In this document: one piece after another, positions 26,345 through 34,215 of the stretch
Position numbering within the stretch: position 1 is the stretch's first letter
Layout: each line of letters opens with the position of its first letter
NCBI GenBank assembly: GCA_964345925.1
Contig: CAYFSP010000008.1
Location: 1-47,646 of the forward strand
Source: Miniphocaeibacter sp964345925
GTDB taxonomy: Bacteria; Bacillota; Clostridia; Tissierellales; Peptoniphilaceae
Length of the DNA: 47,646 nt
Direction: 5' to 3'
Notes under the pieces: model-generated
Database searches by the model: none
The model's input: only the letters and a program-made list of their open reading frames with translations
What the model was told of the DNA's origin: nothing
Translations under genes and position numbers: made by a program

Positions 26345-27152
26345 TTTGTTCCTCCATTATATATAATAAAAGCTCTTCATTTGAGAGCTGAAAATTTACA
26401 TTATTTTTAAAATTATTCCTTATAAACTCTATTCTTTCTAATATATTTATCAAATTTTCATTTGTAAAAACTTTAATATCCTTATATATCTTAAAATTAT
26501 CCATGTAATTTAATTTATTTTTATTTAAAGTATTCTTGTAAATATAAATATCATAAAAAAATTTATAAATATAATTATATAGACTATTTGCATTATCCTT
26601 GTTCTCATTAAAATAATCTTTAGACCTGTTTAATTCAAGCAACTTTCTATTTATACTATTTGCTAAAATTTCATTTAGATCTTCATTAATACTATCTTGA
26701 ATAGTTTCTGGTGACTCTAAATTTACAACTTGACATCTGGATATTATAGTCTTTATGATTTGTTCCTCATTATTGGTTGTAATGATTATTTTTCCATATT
26801 TTGGTGGCTCTTCAAGAATTTTTAAAAGCCCATTAGCCGATTCCTTTCTAAATAACTCTCCATTTTGAATTAAAACTATTTTATAATTTGATTCAACAGG
26901 AGAAGTACTTAAAAATTTTATAATTTCTCTTACCATCGAAATTTTAATATTTCTATTTTCTGGAACCACCTTTAAAAAATCTACATTACTATGGGATAAA
27001 AACTTATTTTTACCCTCTTCATTAAATAAGTTATAAATAAAACCTTGAGATTCATTTATTAATTGTTCATTAGAACTAGATACTAGTAAATATGCATGAG
27101 AAACCCTATTATTGTAAATCTGTTCTTTTAAAATTCTATTCTTCAATTCCAT
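26316..27152 (-). CDS. holB: DNA polymerase III delta-prime subunit
   Basis: 278 residues aligned with the AAA+ clamp-loader fold: RVSHAYLL near the start, LLKILEEPPKYG (about 110-121) and SRCQVV (about 136-141). The usual P-loop is not intact, as expected for delta-prime, which does not hydrolyse ATP. It loads the sliding clamp with DnaX and HolA. Its start overlaps the upstream c-di-AMP receptor stop as ATGA. Confidence 0.88.
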   Translation of the reverse strand: MELKNRILKEQIYNNRVSHAYLLVSSSNEQLINESQGFIYNLFNEEGKNKFLSHSNVDFLKVVPENRNIKISMVREIIKFLSTSPVESNYKIVLIQNGELFRKESANGLLKILEEPPKYGKIIITTNNEEQIIKTIISRCQVVNLESPETIQDSINEDLNEILANSINRKLLELNRSKDYFNENKDNANSLYNYIYKFFYDIYIYKNTLNKNKLNYMDNFKIYKDIKVFTNENLINILERIEFIRNNFKNNVNFQLSNEELLLYIMEEQNGRSSRSTL

Positions 27153-27430
27153 CAGTACTTAAAGTTTCCCTTTAAATCCATTACAAAAACATTGACATTG
27201 TAAGAAGTAACATCATCAGGGTCTTTAAACCTATTATCACTAGTATCTTCAAATATTTTTAAAACCTCATCTAATTGTTCTTCCTTTACACCAATTATCA
27301 AAGTCGCATTACCTTTTCTAAGTGCACCACCTGTAGAAGAAATTTTGGTACATCTTATTTTTTGAACAGCTAGTAATTTTGATATATCATGAGAAATATC
27401 TTCTTCTACTACTGCAACGATTACTTTCAT
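27152..27430 (-). CDS. Second PII-like cyclic-di-AMP receptor (short DarA paralogue)
   Basis: 92 residues, same fold pattern as the adjacent DarA: MKVIVAVVEED, TKISSTGGALRKGNATLIIGV and a C-terminal VFVMDLK strand. It lacks about 16 residues of the insertion between the last strands compared with its neighbour. It lies 13 bases downstream of the other copy and overlaps holB. Local duplication is likely; whether it still binds c-di-AMP, or forms mixed trimers, cannot be told. Confidence 0.75.
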   Translation of the reverse strand: MKVIVAVVEEDISHDISKLLAVQKIRCTKISSTGGALRKGNATLIIGVKEEQLDEVLKIFEDTSDNRFKDPDDVTSYNVNVFVMDLKGNFKY

Positions 27431-27443
27431 ATTCTAACCTACC

Positions 27444-27770
27444 TTAAAATCTATAATAATCCTCAACGTCCATTATAAATACCGTAGCTCCTCCAATAGT
27501 TATTTCCATAGGATAAGGAACATATGTATCATTTGGTATTGATATATTCATAAGTGAAGCATCTGCTGATCTAGATTTACAATCTTCCTCAATAATCTTC
27601 AAACATTCATCCACTCTTTCATCTTCAACACCTATTAACAAAGTGCTATTACCTACTTTTAAAAAACCACCTGATGAAGATAGTTTAGTCATACGAAAAT
27701 TATTTTTAGTTAAATCTTCCCTTAATAAATATAAATCCTGATCTTGAATAATCGCAATAATAAGTTTCAT
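27444..27770 (-). CDS. darA: PII-like cyclic-di-AMP receptor DarA
   Basis: 108 residues, the normal DarA (YaaQ) length. It has MKLIIAIIQDQD, TKLSSSGGFLKVGNSTLLIGVEDE and a C-terminal FIMD strand. DarA forms trimers that bind c-di-AMP at subunit interfaces; its output partner is unknown. Position right after tmk matches the Bacillus order tmk-yaaQ. It begins two bases after tmk. Confidence 0.9.
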   Translation of the reverse strand: MKLIIAIIQDQDLYLLREDLTKNNFRMTKLSSSGGFLKVGNSTLLIGVEDERVDECLKIIEEDCKSRSADASLMNISIPNDTYVPYPMEITIGGATVFIMDVEDYYRF

Positions 27771-27772
27771 AA

Positions 27773-28393
27773 TTACCTCCTAAGCCTTTCCTCTATTACG
27801 GATAAACAATTTTGATACACTTCTTCAATGCTTTTAGTAGCATCTATCTCTACAAAATTATCTTTATCCTTATATCTTTTTAAAATATCCATATAACCTT
27901 CATATACTCTTGAATGAAAACTTTCTTTCTCAAGTTCCAATCTATCAGCATCCTCTGAACCACTTTTCCTTTTCAATGTAGTCAACGGATCCACTATAAA
28001 GAATAGAGTTAAATCTGGATTTAAAGAATTAGTTGCAAAATCATTGATCTCGTATACTTTATCAAAACCTAAACCTCTGCCATAGCCTTGATATGCCAAG
28101 CTTGACAAGACATATCTATCTGAAATTACATTAACACCATTTTTTAAGTTTGGCATAATGAATTCTTCCACATGTTGTGCCCTTGAAGCAGCGTATAATA
28201 AAGCTTCCGTTCTGTAAGTCAACTCACAATTTTCTTTATCTAAAATAATATCTCTAAGTTTTTCTGAAATATTTGTACCACCAGGTTCCCTAGTTTTTAC
28301 AATATTGTGATTTCGCTTTACTAATTCATCATACACTAAATTCAATATTGTACTCTTTCCTGAACCATCAGGTCCTTCAAATGTAATAAACAA
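27773..28393 (-). CDS. tmk: Thymidylate kinase
   Basis: 206 residues with P-loop GPDGSGKST (7-15), DRY (about 92-94) with YQGYGRG, and a LID segment containing R/K-rich KRKSGSEDADR. It phosphorylates dTMP to dTDP. First gene of the tmk-darA-darA-like-holB-ricT cluster. Confidence 0.95.
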   Translation of the reverse strand: MFITFEGPDGSGKSTILNLVYDELVKRNHNIVKTREPGGTNISEKLRDIILDKENCELTYRTEALLYAASRAQHVEEFIMPNLKNGVNVISDRYVLSSLAYQGYGRGLGFDKVYEINDFATNSLNPDLTLFFIVDPLTTLKRKSGSEDADRLELEKESFHSRVYEGYMDILKRYKDKDNFVEIDATKSIEEVYQNCLSVIEERLRR

Positions 28394-28452
28394 TTATAAT
28401 ACTCCTTTTTCTATCCTTAACTATATTATACTATAATTTCACAATAAAAAAA

Positions 28453-28478
28453 TAGCAGATAAGTTTCCCTATCTGCTA
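28453..28478 (-). terminator. Terminator after rplA
   Basis: TAGCAGATA and TATCTGCTA form a 9-bp stem followed on the minus strand by a T-run. It lies about 5 bases past the rplA stop. Confidence 0.8.
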
Positions 28479-28482
28479 AGTA

Positions 28483-29187
28483 TTATGCTTCTGCTGAAAA
28501 TTTACTTGAGTTTAGTTTAACTCCAGGTCCCATTGTAGATGCAATAGAAACTGATTTTAAGTATTTTCCTTTTGCTGATGCTGGTTTAGCCTTAATAATA
28601 GCTCCCATTAAAGCATTTATATTTTCTTCTAATTTTTCTTTACCAAAAGAAACTTTTCCAACTGGTGAATGTACAATATTAGCTTTATCAACTCTATATT
28701 CTACCTTACCTGCTTTAATATCTTTAATTGCGTCTTCAACATCAAATGTAACAGTTCCTGATTTAGGGTTAGGCATTAAACCTTTTGGTCCTAATAAACG
28801 ACCGATTTTTCCTACAACACCCATCATATCTGGAGTTGCTACTGCTACATCAAAATCAAACCAGTTTTCAGTTTGAATCTTTGTAACTAAATCTTCTCCA
28901 CCAACATAGTCAGCTCCTGCTGCTTGAGCTTCTTCCATCTTAGGGCCTTTAGCAAAAACTACAACTTTTAAGTCTTTACCTGTACCATGTGGAAGAACCA
29001 TTGCTCCCCTTACTTGTTGGTCAGCATGTCTTGAGTCAACACCTAATTTAACATGTAATTCAACTGTTTCATCAAATTTAGCTTTAGCTGTATCCAAAAC
29101 TAAATCTACTGCTTCTCCTAAGTCATATGACTTAGTTTTATCTATTAATTTAATACTATCTTGGTATTTTTTTCCTCTTTTTGCCAT
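28483..29187 (-). CDS. rplA: 50S ribosomal protein L1
   Basis: 234 residues, the standard length, with KRGKKYQDSIK at the N-terminus and the GPKGLMPNPKSGTV signature (about 128-141). L1 forms the mobile L1 stalk of the large subunit and represses its own operon by binding a leader site, seen here at 29681-29706. RBS AAGGAGG. Confidence 0.97.
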   Translation of the reverse strand: MAKRGKKYQDSIKLIDKTKSYDLGEAVDLVLDTAKAKFDETVELHVKLGVDSRHADQQVRGAMVLPHGTGKDLKVVVFAKGPKMEEAQAAGADYVGGEDLVTKIQTENWFDFDVAVATPDMMGVVGKIGRLLGPKGLMPNPKSGTVTFDVEDAIKDIKAGKVEYRVDKANIVHSPVGKVSFGKEKLEENINALMGAIIKAKPASAKGKYLKSVSIASTMGPGVKLNSSKFSAEA

Positions 29188-29232
29188 TATGAACCTCCTT
29201 GTGGTATTATCGAATATTTTCTCCCACTAATT

Positions 29233-29658
29233 TTATTCTTCTACTGTTATTCCCATACTTCTAGCTGTACCAGCTACCATTTCCATTGCTGCTTCTATTG
29301 AAGCTGCATTTAAGTCAGGCATTTTGATTTCAGCGATTTTTTGTACTTGATCTTTTGTCAAATTACCAACTTTTGTTTTATTTGGTTCACCAGAAGCTTT
29401 AGTTAAGTTTAACTCCTTCTTAATTAAAACTGGAACTGGTGGAGTTTTAGTTATAAAAGTAAAAGATCTATCTTGATATACTGTTAACACTACTGGTATT
29501 ATCATACCTGGTTGATCTGCTGTCTTAGCGTTAAACTCTTTTGTAAATTGCATTATATTTACACCGTGAGGTCCTAATGCAGTACCTACTGGTGGAGCTG
29601 GTGTTGCCTTTCCAGCTGGAATTTGTAATTTTACTATTGCTTGAACTTTTTTTGCCAT
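29233..29658 (-). CDS. rplK: 50S ribosomal protein L11
   Basis: 141 residues from MAKKVQAIVKLQIPAGKATP. The frame is open 16 codons further upstream, but that part is the L1 leader site; AGGAGG at 6 bases upstream supports the start at 29658. L11 binds the GTPase centre of 23S rRNA. Confidence 0.97.
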   Translation of the reverse strand: MAKKVQAIVKLQIPAGKATPAPPVGTALGPHGVNIMQFTKEFNAKTADQPGMIIPVVLTVYQDRSFTFITKTPPVPVLIKKELNLTKASGEPNKTKVGNLTKDQVQKIAEIKMPDLNAASIEAAMEMVAGTARSMGITVEE

Positions 29659-29680
29659 TATAGTCCTCCTAAAAACTAAT

Positions 29681-29706
29681 GTGGTTTGGCGGGTTCCCCC
29701 TCCCAC
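29681..29706 (-). promoter_or_regulatory. L1-binding leader site of rplK-rplA
   Basis: The minus strand carries GTGGGAGGG, GAACCC and then GCCAAACCAC. GTGG and CCAC close a stem around a GGGAG internal loop. This resembles the L1 site of 23S rRNA (GTGGGAG with a closing ACCAC), and it lies in the nusG-rplK gap, 22 bases before the L11 start. It fits autogenous repression by L1. Inferred from motif and position. Confidence 0.6.
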
Positions 29707-29747
29707 TTGAATCTATATCGAACGAATTATTTCAATTATATTCAAAT

Positions 29748-30299
29748 TTATATTTTTTCAACATCGTCAAATTCGACTTCAACACTTGTATCTCTGCCAA
29801 AAATTGAAACGAATGCCTTAATTTTTCTTTTTTCAATGTTTATTTCTTCAACTGAACCGATAAAATCTTTAAATGCTCCTGAAACTATTTTAATATTGTC
29901 TCCTATTTCAACATCTAAATCTGGCATTGAAACATTTTCAACACCAAAATCTCTCATCTCTCTATCAGTTAATGGAACAGGTTTTGATCCTGGACCAACG
30001 AAACCAGTAACACCTCTTGTATTTCTAACTATATACCAAGAAATATCATTGATTATCATTTTAATAAAAACATATCCTGGGAAGAGTTTTCTCTCTTTTA
30101 TTTTTTTTACGCCACCTACTATGGATACATATTCTTCTGTAGGTACCATTACCTCGAAGATATCATCGATGTATCCCCTATTTTCTACCATTTTTTCAAT
30201 GTTTGCTTTTACCTTATTCTCATGACCTGAATAAGTGTGAACAACATACCATTTAGCATCTTTTGCTCTTTCCTGTATGTCATTATTTTGCTCTGTCAT
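29748..30299 (-). CDS. nusG: Transcription antitermination/termination factor NusG
   Basis: 183 residues: an N-terminal NGN domain (KWYVVHTYSGHE onward, to about 115) and a C-terminal KOW domain (GDNIKIVSGAFKDFIGSVEEI, about 130-183, split by a linker). It binds RNA polymerase and modulates pausing. Flanked by secE and rplK in the conserved order. Confidence 0.97.
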   Translation of the reverse strand: MTEQNNDIQERAKDAKWYVVHTYSGHENKVKANIEKMVENRGYIDDIFEVMVPTEEYVSIVGGVKKIKERKLFPGYVFIKMIINDISWYIVRNTRGVTGFVGPGSKPVPLTDREMRDFGVENVSMPDLDVEIGDNIKIVSGAFKDFIGSVEEINIEKRKIKAFVSIFGRDTSVEVEFDDVEKI

Positions 30300-30336
30300 A
30301 GTATAGGCCTCCCTTCCTTATTACTATTAATAACAA

Positions 30337-30531
30337 TTATTTTGATATTAATCCATATAAGAAGTGAAATACTGAATCTAAACCAAATACTATTAAAGCT
30401 ATTACTACTGATACCATTACTATTACTAAAGCATAATTAACTATTTCCTTTGGTGTTGGCCAGTTAACTTTTTTCCATTCGGATAAAACGCCTTTAGCAA
30501 AACTCTTTTTTGTTGTGTTTTTTTGAGCCAT
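30337..30531 (-). CDS. secE: Preprotein translocase subunit SecE
   Basis: 64 residues, short single-helix form: a cytoplasmic N-terminus with EWKKVNWPTPKE followed by one membrane helix (about 36-58). It is a core subunit of the SecYEG channel. Between rpmG and nusG. Confidence 0.95.
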   Translation of the reverse strand: MAQKNTTKKSFAKGVLSEWKKVNWPTPKEIVNYALVIVMVSVVIALIVFGLDSVFHFLYGLISK

Positions 30532-30556
30532 AAATATCCTCCATTCATAATCCTAA

Positions 30557-30706
30557 CTATCTAGTTTCTTTGTGTAGAGTATGACTTTTACAGAATTTGC
30601 AATATTTCTTTAATTCAATTCTATTAGTAGTGACTTTCTTGTTCTTCATTGTATTATAATTTCTGTTCTTACATTCAGTACATTCTAATACTACTTTGTC
30701 TCTCAT
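30557..30706 (-). CDS. rpmG: 50S ribosomal protein L33
   Basis: 49 residues with the zinc-type CTEC and CKFC pairs (C9/C12 and C36/C39 approximately), plus basic residues. First gene of rpmG-secE-nusG-rplK-rplA. The ATG at 30706 has AAGGAGG upstream. Confidence 0.95.
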   Translation of the reverse strand: MRDKVVLECTECKNRNYNTMKNKKVTTNRIELKKYCKFCKSHTLHKETR

Positions 30707-30762
30707 TGCTACACCTCCTTGAAAAATTTATACAAATAAAACACTTTTATTCATACTTGATT

Positions 30763-30791
30763 AATTTATCATAAACAGCTATTAAAGTCAA
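30763..30791 (-). promoter_or_regulatory. Promoter of rpmG-secE-nusG-rplKA
   Basis: TTGACT (30786-30791), 17 bases, TAAATT (30763-30768) on the minus strand. An 8-bp inverted repeat AATATTGT/ACAATATT lies just upstream of the -35 (30797-30820). Confidence 0.65.
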
Positions 30792-30930
30792 TGAAATATT
30801 GTATTTCTACACAATATTAGAATTTTTTTCACAATAACAAATAAATCAATAATCGCTAGAATTAATTTATTATGGGTATAAATATTTCGACTGTAAAAAA
30901 TATAAATATTATAAATTTTAAGGAGATAAA

Positions 30931-31533
30931 ATGAATAGCAAATTATTAGAAATTGAAAAAAATAGAAGGTCAATATATGCATTAGGAAAAAAAATTTCTT
31001 TATCAGAAGATGAGCTAATAAAATTGGTTTCAGATATAATAAAAAATGCACCATCTGCATTTAATTCTCAAACAGGAAAAGTATTATTGCTACTAAATAA
31101 AAATCATGAAGAATTATGGAATATAGTGGAAAATACATTAAGGGAAGTAATGGGACCAGATAGGGATTTTACACAGACAAAAGCAAAGATGGATATGTTT
31201 AAAAAAGCTTATGGAACAATATTATATTTTGAAAATAATAATAAAGTTAAAGAATTACAAGAAACTTTCCCATCGTATGCAGACAAATTTCCTCAATATA
31301 GTGAACATTCTTCAGCAATATTACAAATATTGATTTGGATGGGGCTTGCAGAACAAAATATAGGCGCAAATATTCAACATTATAATCCAATTATAGATGA
31401 ACAAGTAAAAAGAAAATGGAATATTCCTGACGAATTTGAATTAGTTGCACAAATGCCTTTGGGAGAAATTCTTTCACCTGCTGGCGATAAAGAATATGAT
31501 GATATAAAGGATAGATTAAAAGTTGTTAAATAA
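30931..31533 (+). CDS. Nitroreductase-family flavoprotein
   Basis: 200 residues of the NADPH/FMN nitroreductase fold: N-terminal RRSIYALG (FMN contact), NAPSAFNSQTG (about 41-51), and LVAQMPLGE near the C-terminus. Family members reduce nitro compounds, quinones or enones with FMN. It is transcribed divergently from rpmG with RBS AAGGAG 6 bases before the ATG, and stands alone. Physiological substrate unknown. Confidence 0.85.
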   Translation: MNSKLLEIEKNRRSIYALGKKISLSEDELIKLVSDIIKNAPSAFNSQTGKVLLLLNKNHEELWNIVENTLREVMGPDRDFTQTKAKMDMFKKAYGTILYFENNNKVKELQETFPSYADKFPQYSEHSSAILQILIWMGLAEQNIGANIQHYNPIIDEQVKRKWNIPDEFELVAQMPLGEILSPAGDKEYDDIKDRLKVVK

Positions 31534-31569
31534 AAATAGCTAACTAGAAAATTCTAGTTAGCTATTTTT
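31532..31569. terminator. Bidirectional terminator after the nitroreductase gene
   Basis: AAAAATAGCTAACTAGAA pairs perfectly with TTCTAGTTAGCTATTTTT over 18 bp. The convergent membrane-protein gene ends inside it. Confidence 0.88.
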
Positions 31570-32034
31570 TTCCAATTTGTTAAAAATTAATACACCTATA
31601 ATATATTGAAAGATTAAGTATATTCCTAAATATACCATTAAGATTTTATTCAATTTCATAATATTTAAAATATCTAGTACTATGAATAATAAAATGGAAA
31701 TTAATATTATAATTAATCCAATTATATATGTATATCTACCTGAGATATTTCTATTTCTTTCTTTGCGCTCATCCTTTAAATTTATTTCTTCTATTTCTAA
31801 TTTTTCTTGAAATCTTTCCTGATTTTCATCTTTAGACCATTTATAATATAAGTAAAATGATCTGATACTTGAAATTATTATTGCAATACTAGCGCCAAAA
31901 ATGGATGATGAATATTTAAATTCAATAAAAATTGAAATACTTAACAATATTATTCCTATAGTCAAATTTGCTACTCCACCTTTAAAATACTCCTTTAATC
32001 TAGTTTCTTTTTTAAAATAATCATTTTTTTTCAT
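31558..32034 (-). CDS. Small membrane protein paired with an XRE regulator
   Basis: 158 residues with four predicted membrane helices (about 20-40, 43-62, 95-118, 124-148). Not recognised beyond the many Firmicute integral proteins encoded beside short XRE repressors. The ATG at 32034 is chosen for AAGGAG 7 bases upstream; it overlaps the regulator's 3' end by 14 bases, so both are coupled. It may sense a membrane signal or be the repressor's target; that is inference. Confidence 0.65.
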   Translation of the reverse strand: MKKNDYFKKETRLKEYFKGGVANLTIGIILLSISIFIEFKYSSSIFGASIAIIISSIRSFYLYYKWSKDENQERFQEKLEIEEINLKDERKERNRNISGRYTYIIGLIIILISILLFIVLDILNIMKLNKILMVYLGIYLIFQYIIGVLIFNKLEKNS

Positions 32035-32236
32035 AAGAATTCTCCTTTTCATAGATAAATACTTCCTCTACAGTCTTTTTAAAATAATCTGCTATTTCAA
32101 ATGCTAACTTTAAAGAGGGATTATATTTTCCTGTTTCAATAGAACTAACCGTTTGCCTTGAAACCCTTATTGCTCTAGCAAATTCATCTTGACTTAATTT
32201 TAATTCCTTTCTAAAATCTTTAACTCTATTTTTCAT
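32021..32236 (-). CDS. XRE-family transcriptional regulator
   Basis: 71 residues, almost entirely an HTH_3 domain: the KLSQDEFARAI helix, SRQTVSSIETGKYNPSLKLAF recognition region and a short acidic tail. It matches the YgzD/RstR-like small repressors found next to membrane proteins in Firmicutes. Start chosen at 32236 because AGGAG lies 6 bases upstream. Its promoter is flanked by 19-base repeats (32245-32305), likely autoregulatory operators. Confidence 0.85.
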   Translation of the reverse strand: MKNRVKDFRKELKLSQDEFARAIRVSRQTVSSIETGKYNPSLKLAFEIADYFKKTVEEVFIYEKENSYEKK

Positions 32237-32244
32237 ACACATCT

Positions 32245-32263
32245 CCTGACAAGCTTCCTTTAC
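32245..32263 (-). repeat. Promoter-flanking repeat 1 (putative XRE operator)
   Basis: CCTGACAAGCTTCCTTTAC on the plus strand matches the copy at 32287-32305 at 16 of 19 positions. It sits between the -10 and the start codon of the regulator, overlapping its ribosome-site region. Confidence 0.55.
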
Positions 32264-32266
32264 ATT

Positions 32267-32294
32267 ATTATATAATATTTTTTATTCTTGTCAA
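32267..32294 (-). promoter_or_regulatory. Consensus promoter of the XRE regulator operon
   Basis: On the minus strand TTGACA (32289-32294), 16 bases, TATAAT (32267-32272); both hexamers match the sigma-A consensus perfectly. Such a strong promoter would be expected to need tight repression. Confidence 0.75.
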
Positions 32295-32305
32295 GTTTCC
32301 TTTAC
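32287..32305 (-). repeat. Promoter-flanking repeat 2 (putative XRE operator)
   Basis: CTTGTCAAGTTTCCTTTAC, a direct copy of the repeat at 32245-32263. Start-to-start distance is 42 bp, four helical turns, so both would face the same side of the DNA. It overlaps the -35. Confidence 0.55.
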
Positions 32306-32314
32306 GATTTTTCC

Positions 32315-32352
32315 TAATAAAAAAGATGCTGTCACCAGCATCCCTTTTATTA
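32315..32352 (-). terminator. Terminator after the CD1247-like gene
   Basis: A GATGCTG/CAGCATC core stem with a TCAC loop, flanked by A- and T-rich arms (AATAAAA/TTTTATT), with a T-run on the minus strand. It overlaps the stop codon (32350). Confidence 0.75.
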
Positions 32353-32646
32353 GTCCTCATCTTCGTCATCTTCGTCAATGAACTCATCATATTCATCGTA
32401 GTCATCGAATTCATCTTCGTCAAAATCAAAAATATATTCTTCTACGTCTGTAAGGTCATCATCTAAGAATGATAAATATTCTTCTATGTCGTCTACACTG
32501 TAAACAACTTCTTCTACTTCTTCCGCTAAATCGTCAAGTACATCTAGCATGCCTAAAACCAACTTACCCATTTTCTCGTCTTCATCTACAGAAATTCCCT
32601 CTGCAAGACCTCTTAAATAAGCTATGTTTTCGTAAATATTGTTCAT
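32350..32646 (-). CDS. CD1247-type acidic protein of unknown function
   Basis: 98 residues. The first 50 resemble the CD1247 N-terminal domain (AYLRGLAEGISVDEDEKMGK region) common in Clostridia; the last 35 are almost only Asp, Glu, Tyr and Phe. There is no signal peptide. In Clostridia this gene often lies beside efp, as here (22 bases downstream). It may bind a basic partner or act as a metal or RNA-mimicking tail; nothing in the sequence shows which. Confidence 0.65.
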   Translation of the reverse strand: MNNIYENIAYLRGLAEGISVDEDEKMGKLVLGMLDVLDDLAEEVEEVVYSVDDIEEYLSFLDDDLTDVEEYIFDFDEDEFDDYDEYDEFIDEDDEDED

Positions 32647-32668
32647 GATGAACCTCCCTTGTTTTAAT

Positions 32669-33226
32669 TTATACTCTTGATAAGTATTCGTTAGTTCTTG
32701 TATCTATTTTTACAACATCTCCCTCACTAATAAATAGAGGTACTTGTATTGTTGCTCCTGTTTCAACAGTTGCTGGCTTTGTAGCTCCTGTTGCTGTATC
32801 ACCTTTCACCCCTGGTTCAGTTTGAGTTACTGTTAACTCTACAAAGTTAGGTGGTGTTACTGAAAATGGACTTCCTTGGTAAAACTTAATTGTTGCTGTG
32901 TCATTTTCTCTTATATAACTAATTGCATCTGAAACCCCATCTTCATCTATTGGAACTTGTTCATAACTTACTGGATCCATAAAATAATATAATGATCCAT
33001 CGTTATACAAGTATTGCATTTCTTTTGTTTCTATTCTTGCCTCTTGGTATTTTTCTGATGGATTAAATGTTATATCTTTGTTAGCTCCTGACATTACAGA
33101 TCTTATCTTAGCCCTAACAAATGCAGCTCCTTTTCCAGGCTTAACATGTTGGAATTCAACTATTTGCCACACATCTCCTTCCATTTCAAATGTTGTACCT
33201 TTTCTAAAATCTCCTGCTGATATCAT
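32669..33226 (-). CDS. efp: Elongation factor P
   Basis: 185 residues with the three-domain EF-P layout: MISAGDFRKG start, the KPGKGAAF loop (about 29-36) whose Lys32 is the position modified in EF-P, then OB domains. It rescues ribosomes stalled on polyproline. No epmA/ymfI-type modification gene is in the window. RBS AGGAGGTATAT. Confidence 0.97.
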   Translation of the reverse strand: MISAGDFRKGTTFEMEGDVWQIVEFQHVKPGKGAAFVRAKIRSVMSGANKDITFNPSEKYQEARIETKEMQYLYNDGSLYYFMDPVSYEQVPIDEDGVSDAISYIRENDTATIKFYQGSPFSVTPPNFVELTVTQTEPGVKGDTATGATKPATVETGATIQVPLFISEGDVVKIDTRTNEYLSRV

Positions 33227-33282
33227 ATATACCTCCTAAATATTCTCTTACTATTATATCAATTGATTCTATTCATAACAAG

Positions 33283-33771
33283 CTATCTTGCACATTCCGA
33301 ATCCTCACCTATTAAAATTTTAATTCCATGGTCCAATTCAGTTATTATATACTCTAAACTTTCCCTTACGGCTTTAGGACTTCCTGGTAAATTTACGATT
33401 AAAGTATTATTTCTTATTACGGAAGCAGCTCTAGAAAGCATTGCTCTTTTCGTAATTTCCATACTCATCTGTCTAATTGCTTCTGATATACCTGGAACCA
33501 ATTTTGTTGCTACATTAATAGTGGCCTCAGGAGTAACATCCCTTTTGCTAAAACCTGTACCACCTGTTGTCAAAATTAAGTTTACCTTTTTTTCATCTGA
33601 TAATCTTATTAAATACTCTTCGATTATATTTTGTTCATCTGGAATTATATTATAGGACTCTATACTGTAATTACTCTTAATTAAAATTTCTTCAATTACC
33701 TTACCGCTTAAGTCTTCTCTTTCACCTTTGCTACCTTTATCTGAAATTGTTAGTATTGATGCTTTAAACAT
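33283..33771 (-). CDS. MoaB/MogA-family molybdopterin protein
   Basis: 162 residues with TLTISDKGSKGEREDLSG and TTGGTGFSKRDVTPEAT, the MoCF-type binding loop. MoaB/MogA adenylates molybdopterin before molybdenum insertion. Start at 33771 has AAAGGAG 5 bases upstream; the frame is open 17 codons earlier without a site. It shares the run after the GNAT gene. MoaB versus MogA cannot be resolved here. Confidence 0.85.
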   Translation of the reverse strand: MFKASILTISDKGSKGEREDLSGKVIEEILIKSNYSIESYNIIPDEQNIIEEYLIRLSDEKKVNLILTTGGTGFSKRDVTPEATINVATKLVPGISEAIRQMSMEITKRAMLSRAASVIRNNTLIVNLPGSPKAVRESLEYIITELDHGIKILIGEDSECAR

Positions 33772-33781
33772 AATTTCTCCT

Positions 33782-34210
33782 TTATTCTCTCTTCCAAACC
33801 ATACGATACTGCATTTCATCATTTTCTTCTATTGATTTTTCTTCTATATTAAATTCATTTCTTTCATAGAATAATACTGCATTTTTATTTTTTTCATATA
33901 CATCCAATTCTAATTTTTCATATATATCTTTACAGTGTTCTACTAATTTCTTTCCTATTCCCAGTTTTTGAAATTCTTTTTTTATAAATAGTCCTGCTAT
34001 ATAATTTTTATCCATTACACCAATAAAACCTAATATTTCCCCTTCTTTAATGTATAGAAATATATCTGATTTTGGTAATAGCTCCTTAACTGTTTCAAAG
34101 TTATTATACCAATAATCTTCATCTATAAAATTATGGGCTTCTATATTGGTATATAACCATATTTTCATTATTTCATCTAAGTTTTTTTCTTTATTCCATT
34201 TTTCAATCAT
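33782..34210 (-). CDS. GNAT-family N-acetyltransferase
   Basis: 142 residues: a GNAT fold with the acetyl-CoA loop QKLGIGKKLVE (about 88-98). ATG at 34210 lies 5 bases after the yraN stop and has no strong ribosome site, so coupling is likely. Substrate not determinable. The RimI-like position (next to ylqF-rnhB) is not diagnostic. Confidence 0.75.
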   Translation of the reverse strand: MIEKWNKEKNLDEIMKIWLYTNIEAHNFIDEDYWYNNFETVKELLPKSDIFLYIKEGEILGFIGVMDKNYIAGLFIKKEFQKLGIGKKLVEHCKDIYEKLELDVYEKNKNAVLFYERNEFNIEEKSIEENDEMQYRMVWKRE

Positions 34211-34215
34211 ATCTA

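Noticed and set aside
29686..29706. Sixteen-codon N-terminal extension of L11
   Set aside because: It overlaps the L1 leader site, and AGGAGG marks the internal start at 29658.
30797..30820. Inverted repeat AATATTGT/ACAATATT as a terminator or operator
   Set aside because: It has no U-run on either strand and no known match; it may be chance in AT-rich DNA.
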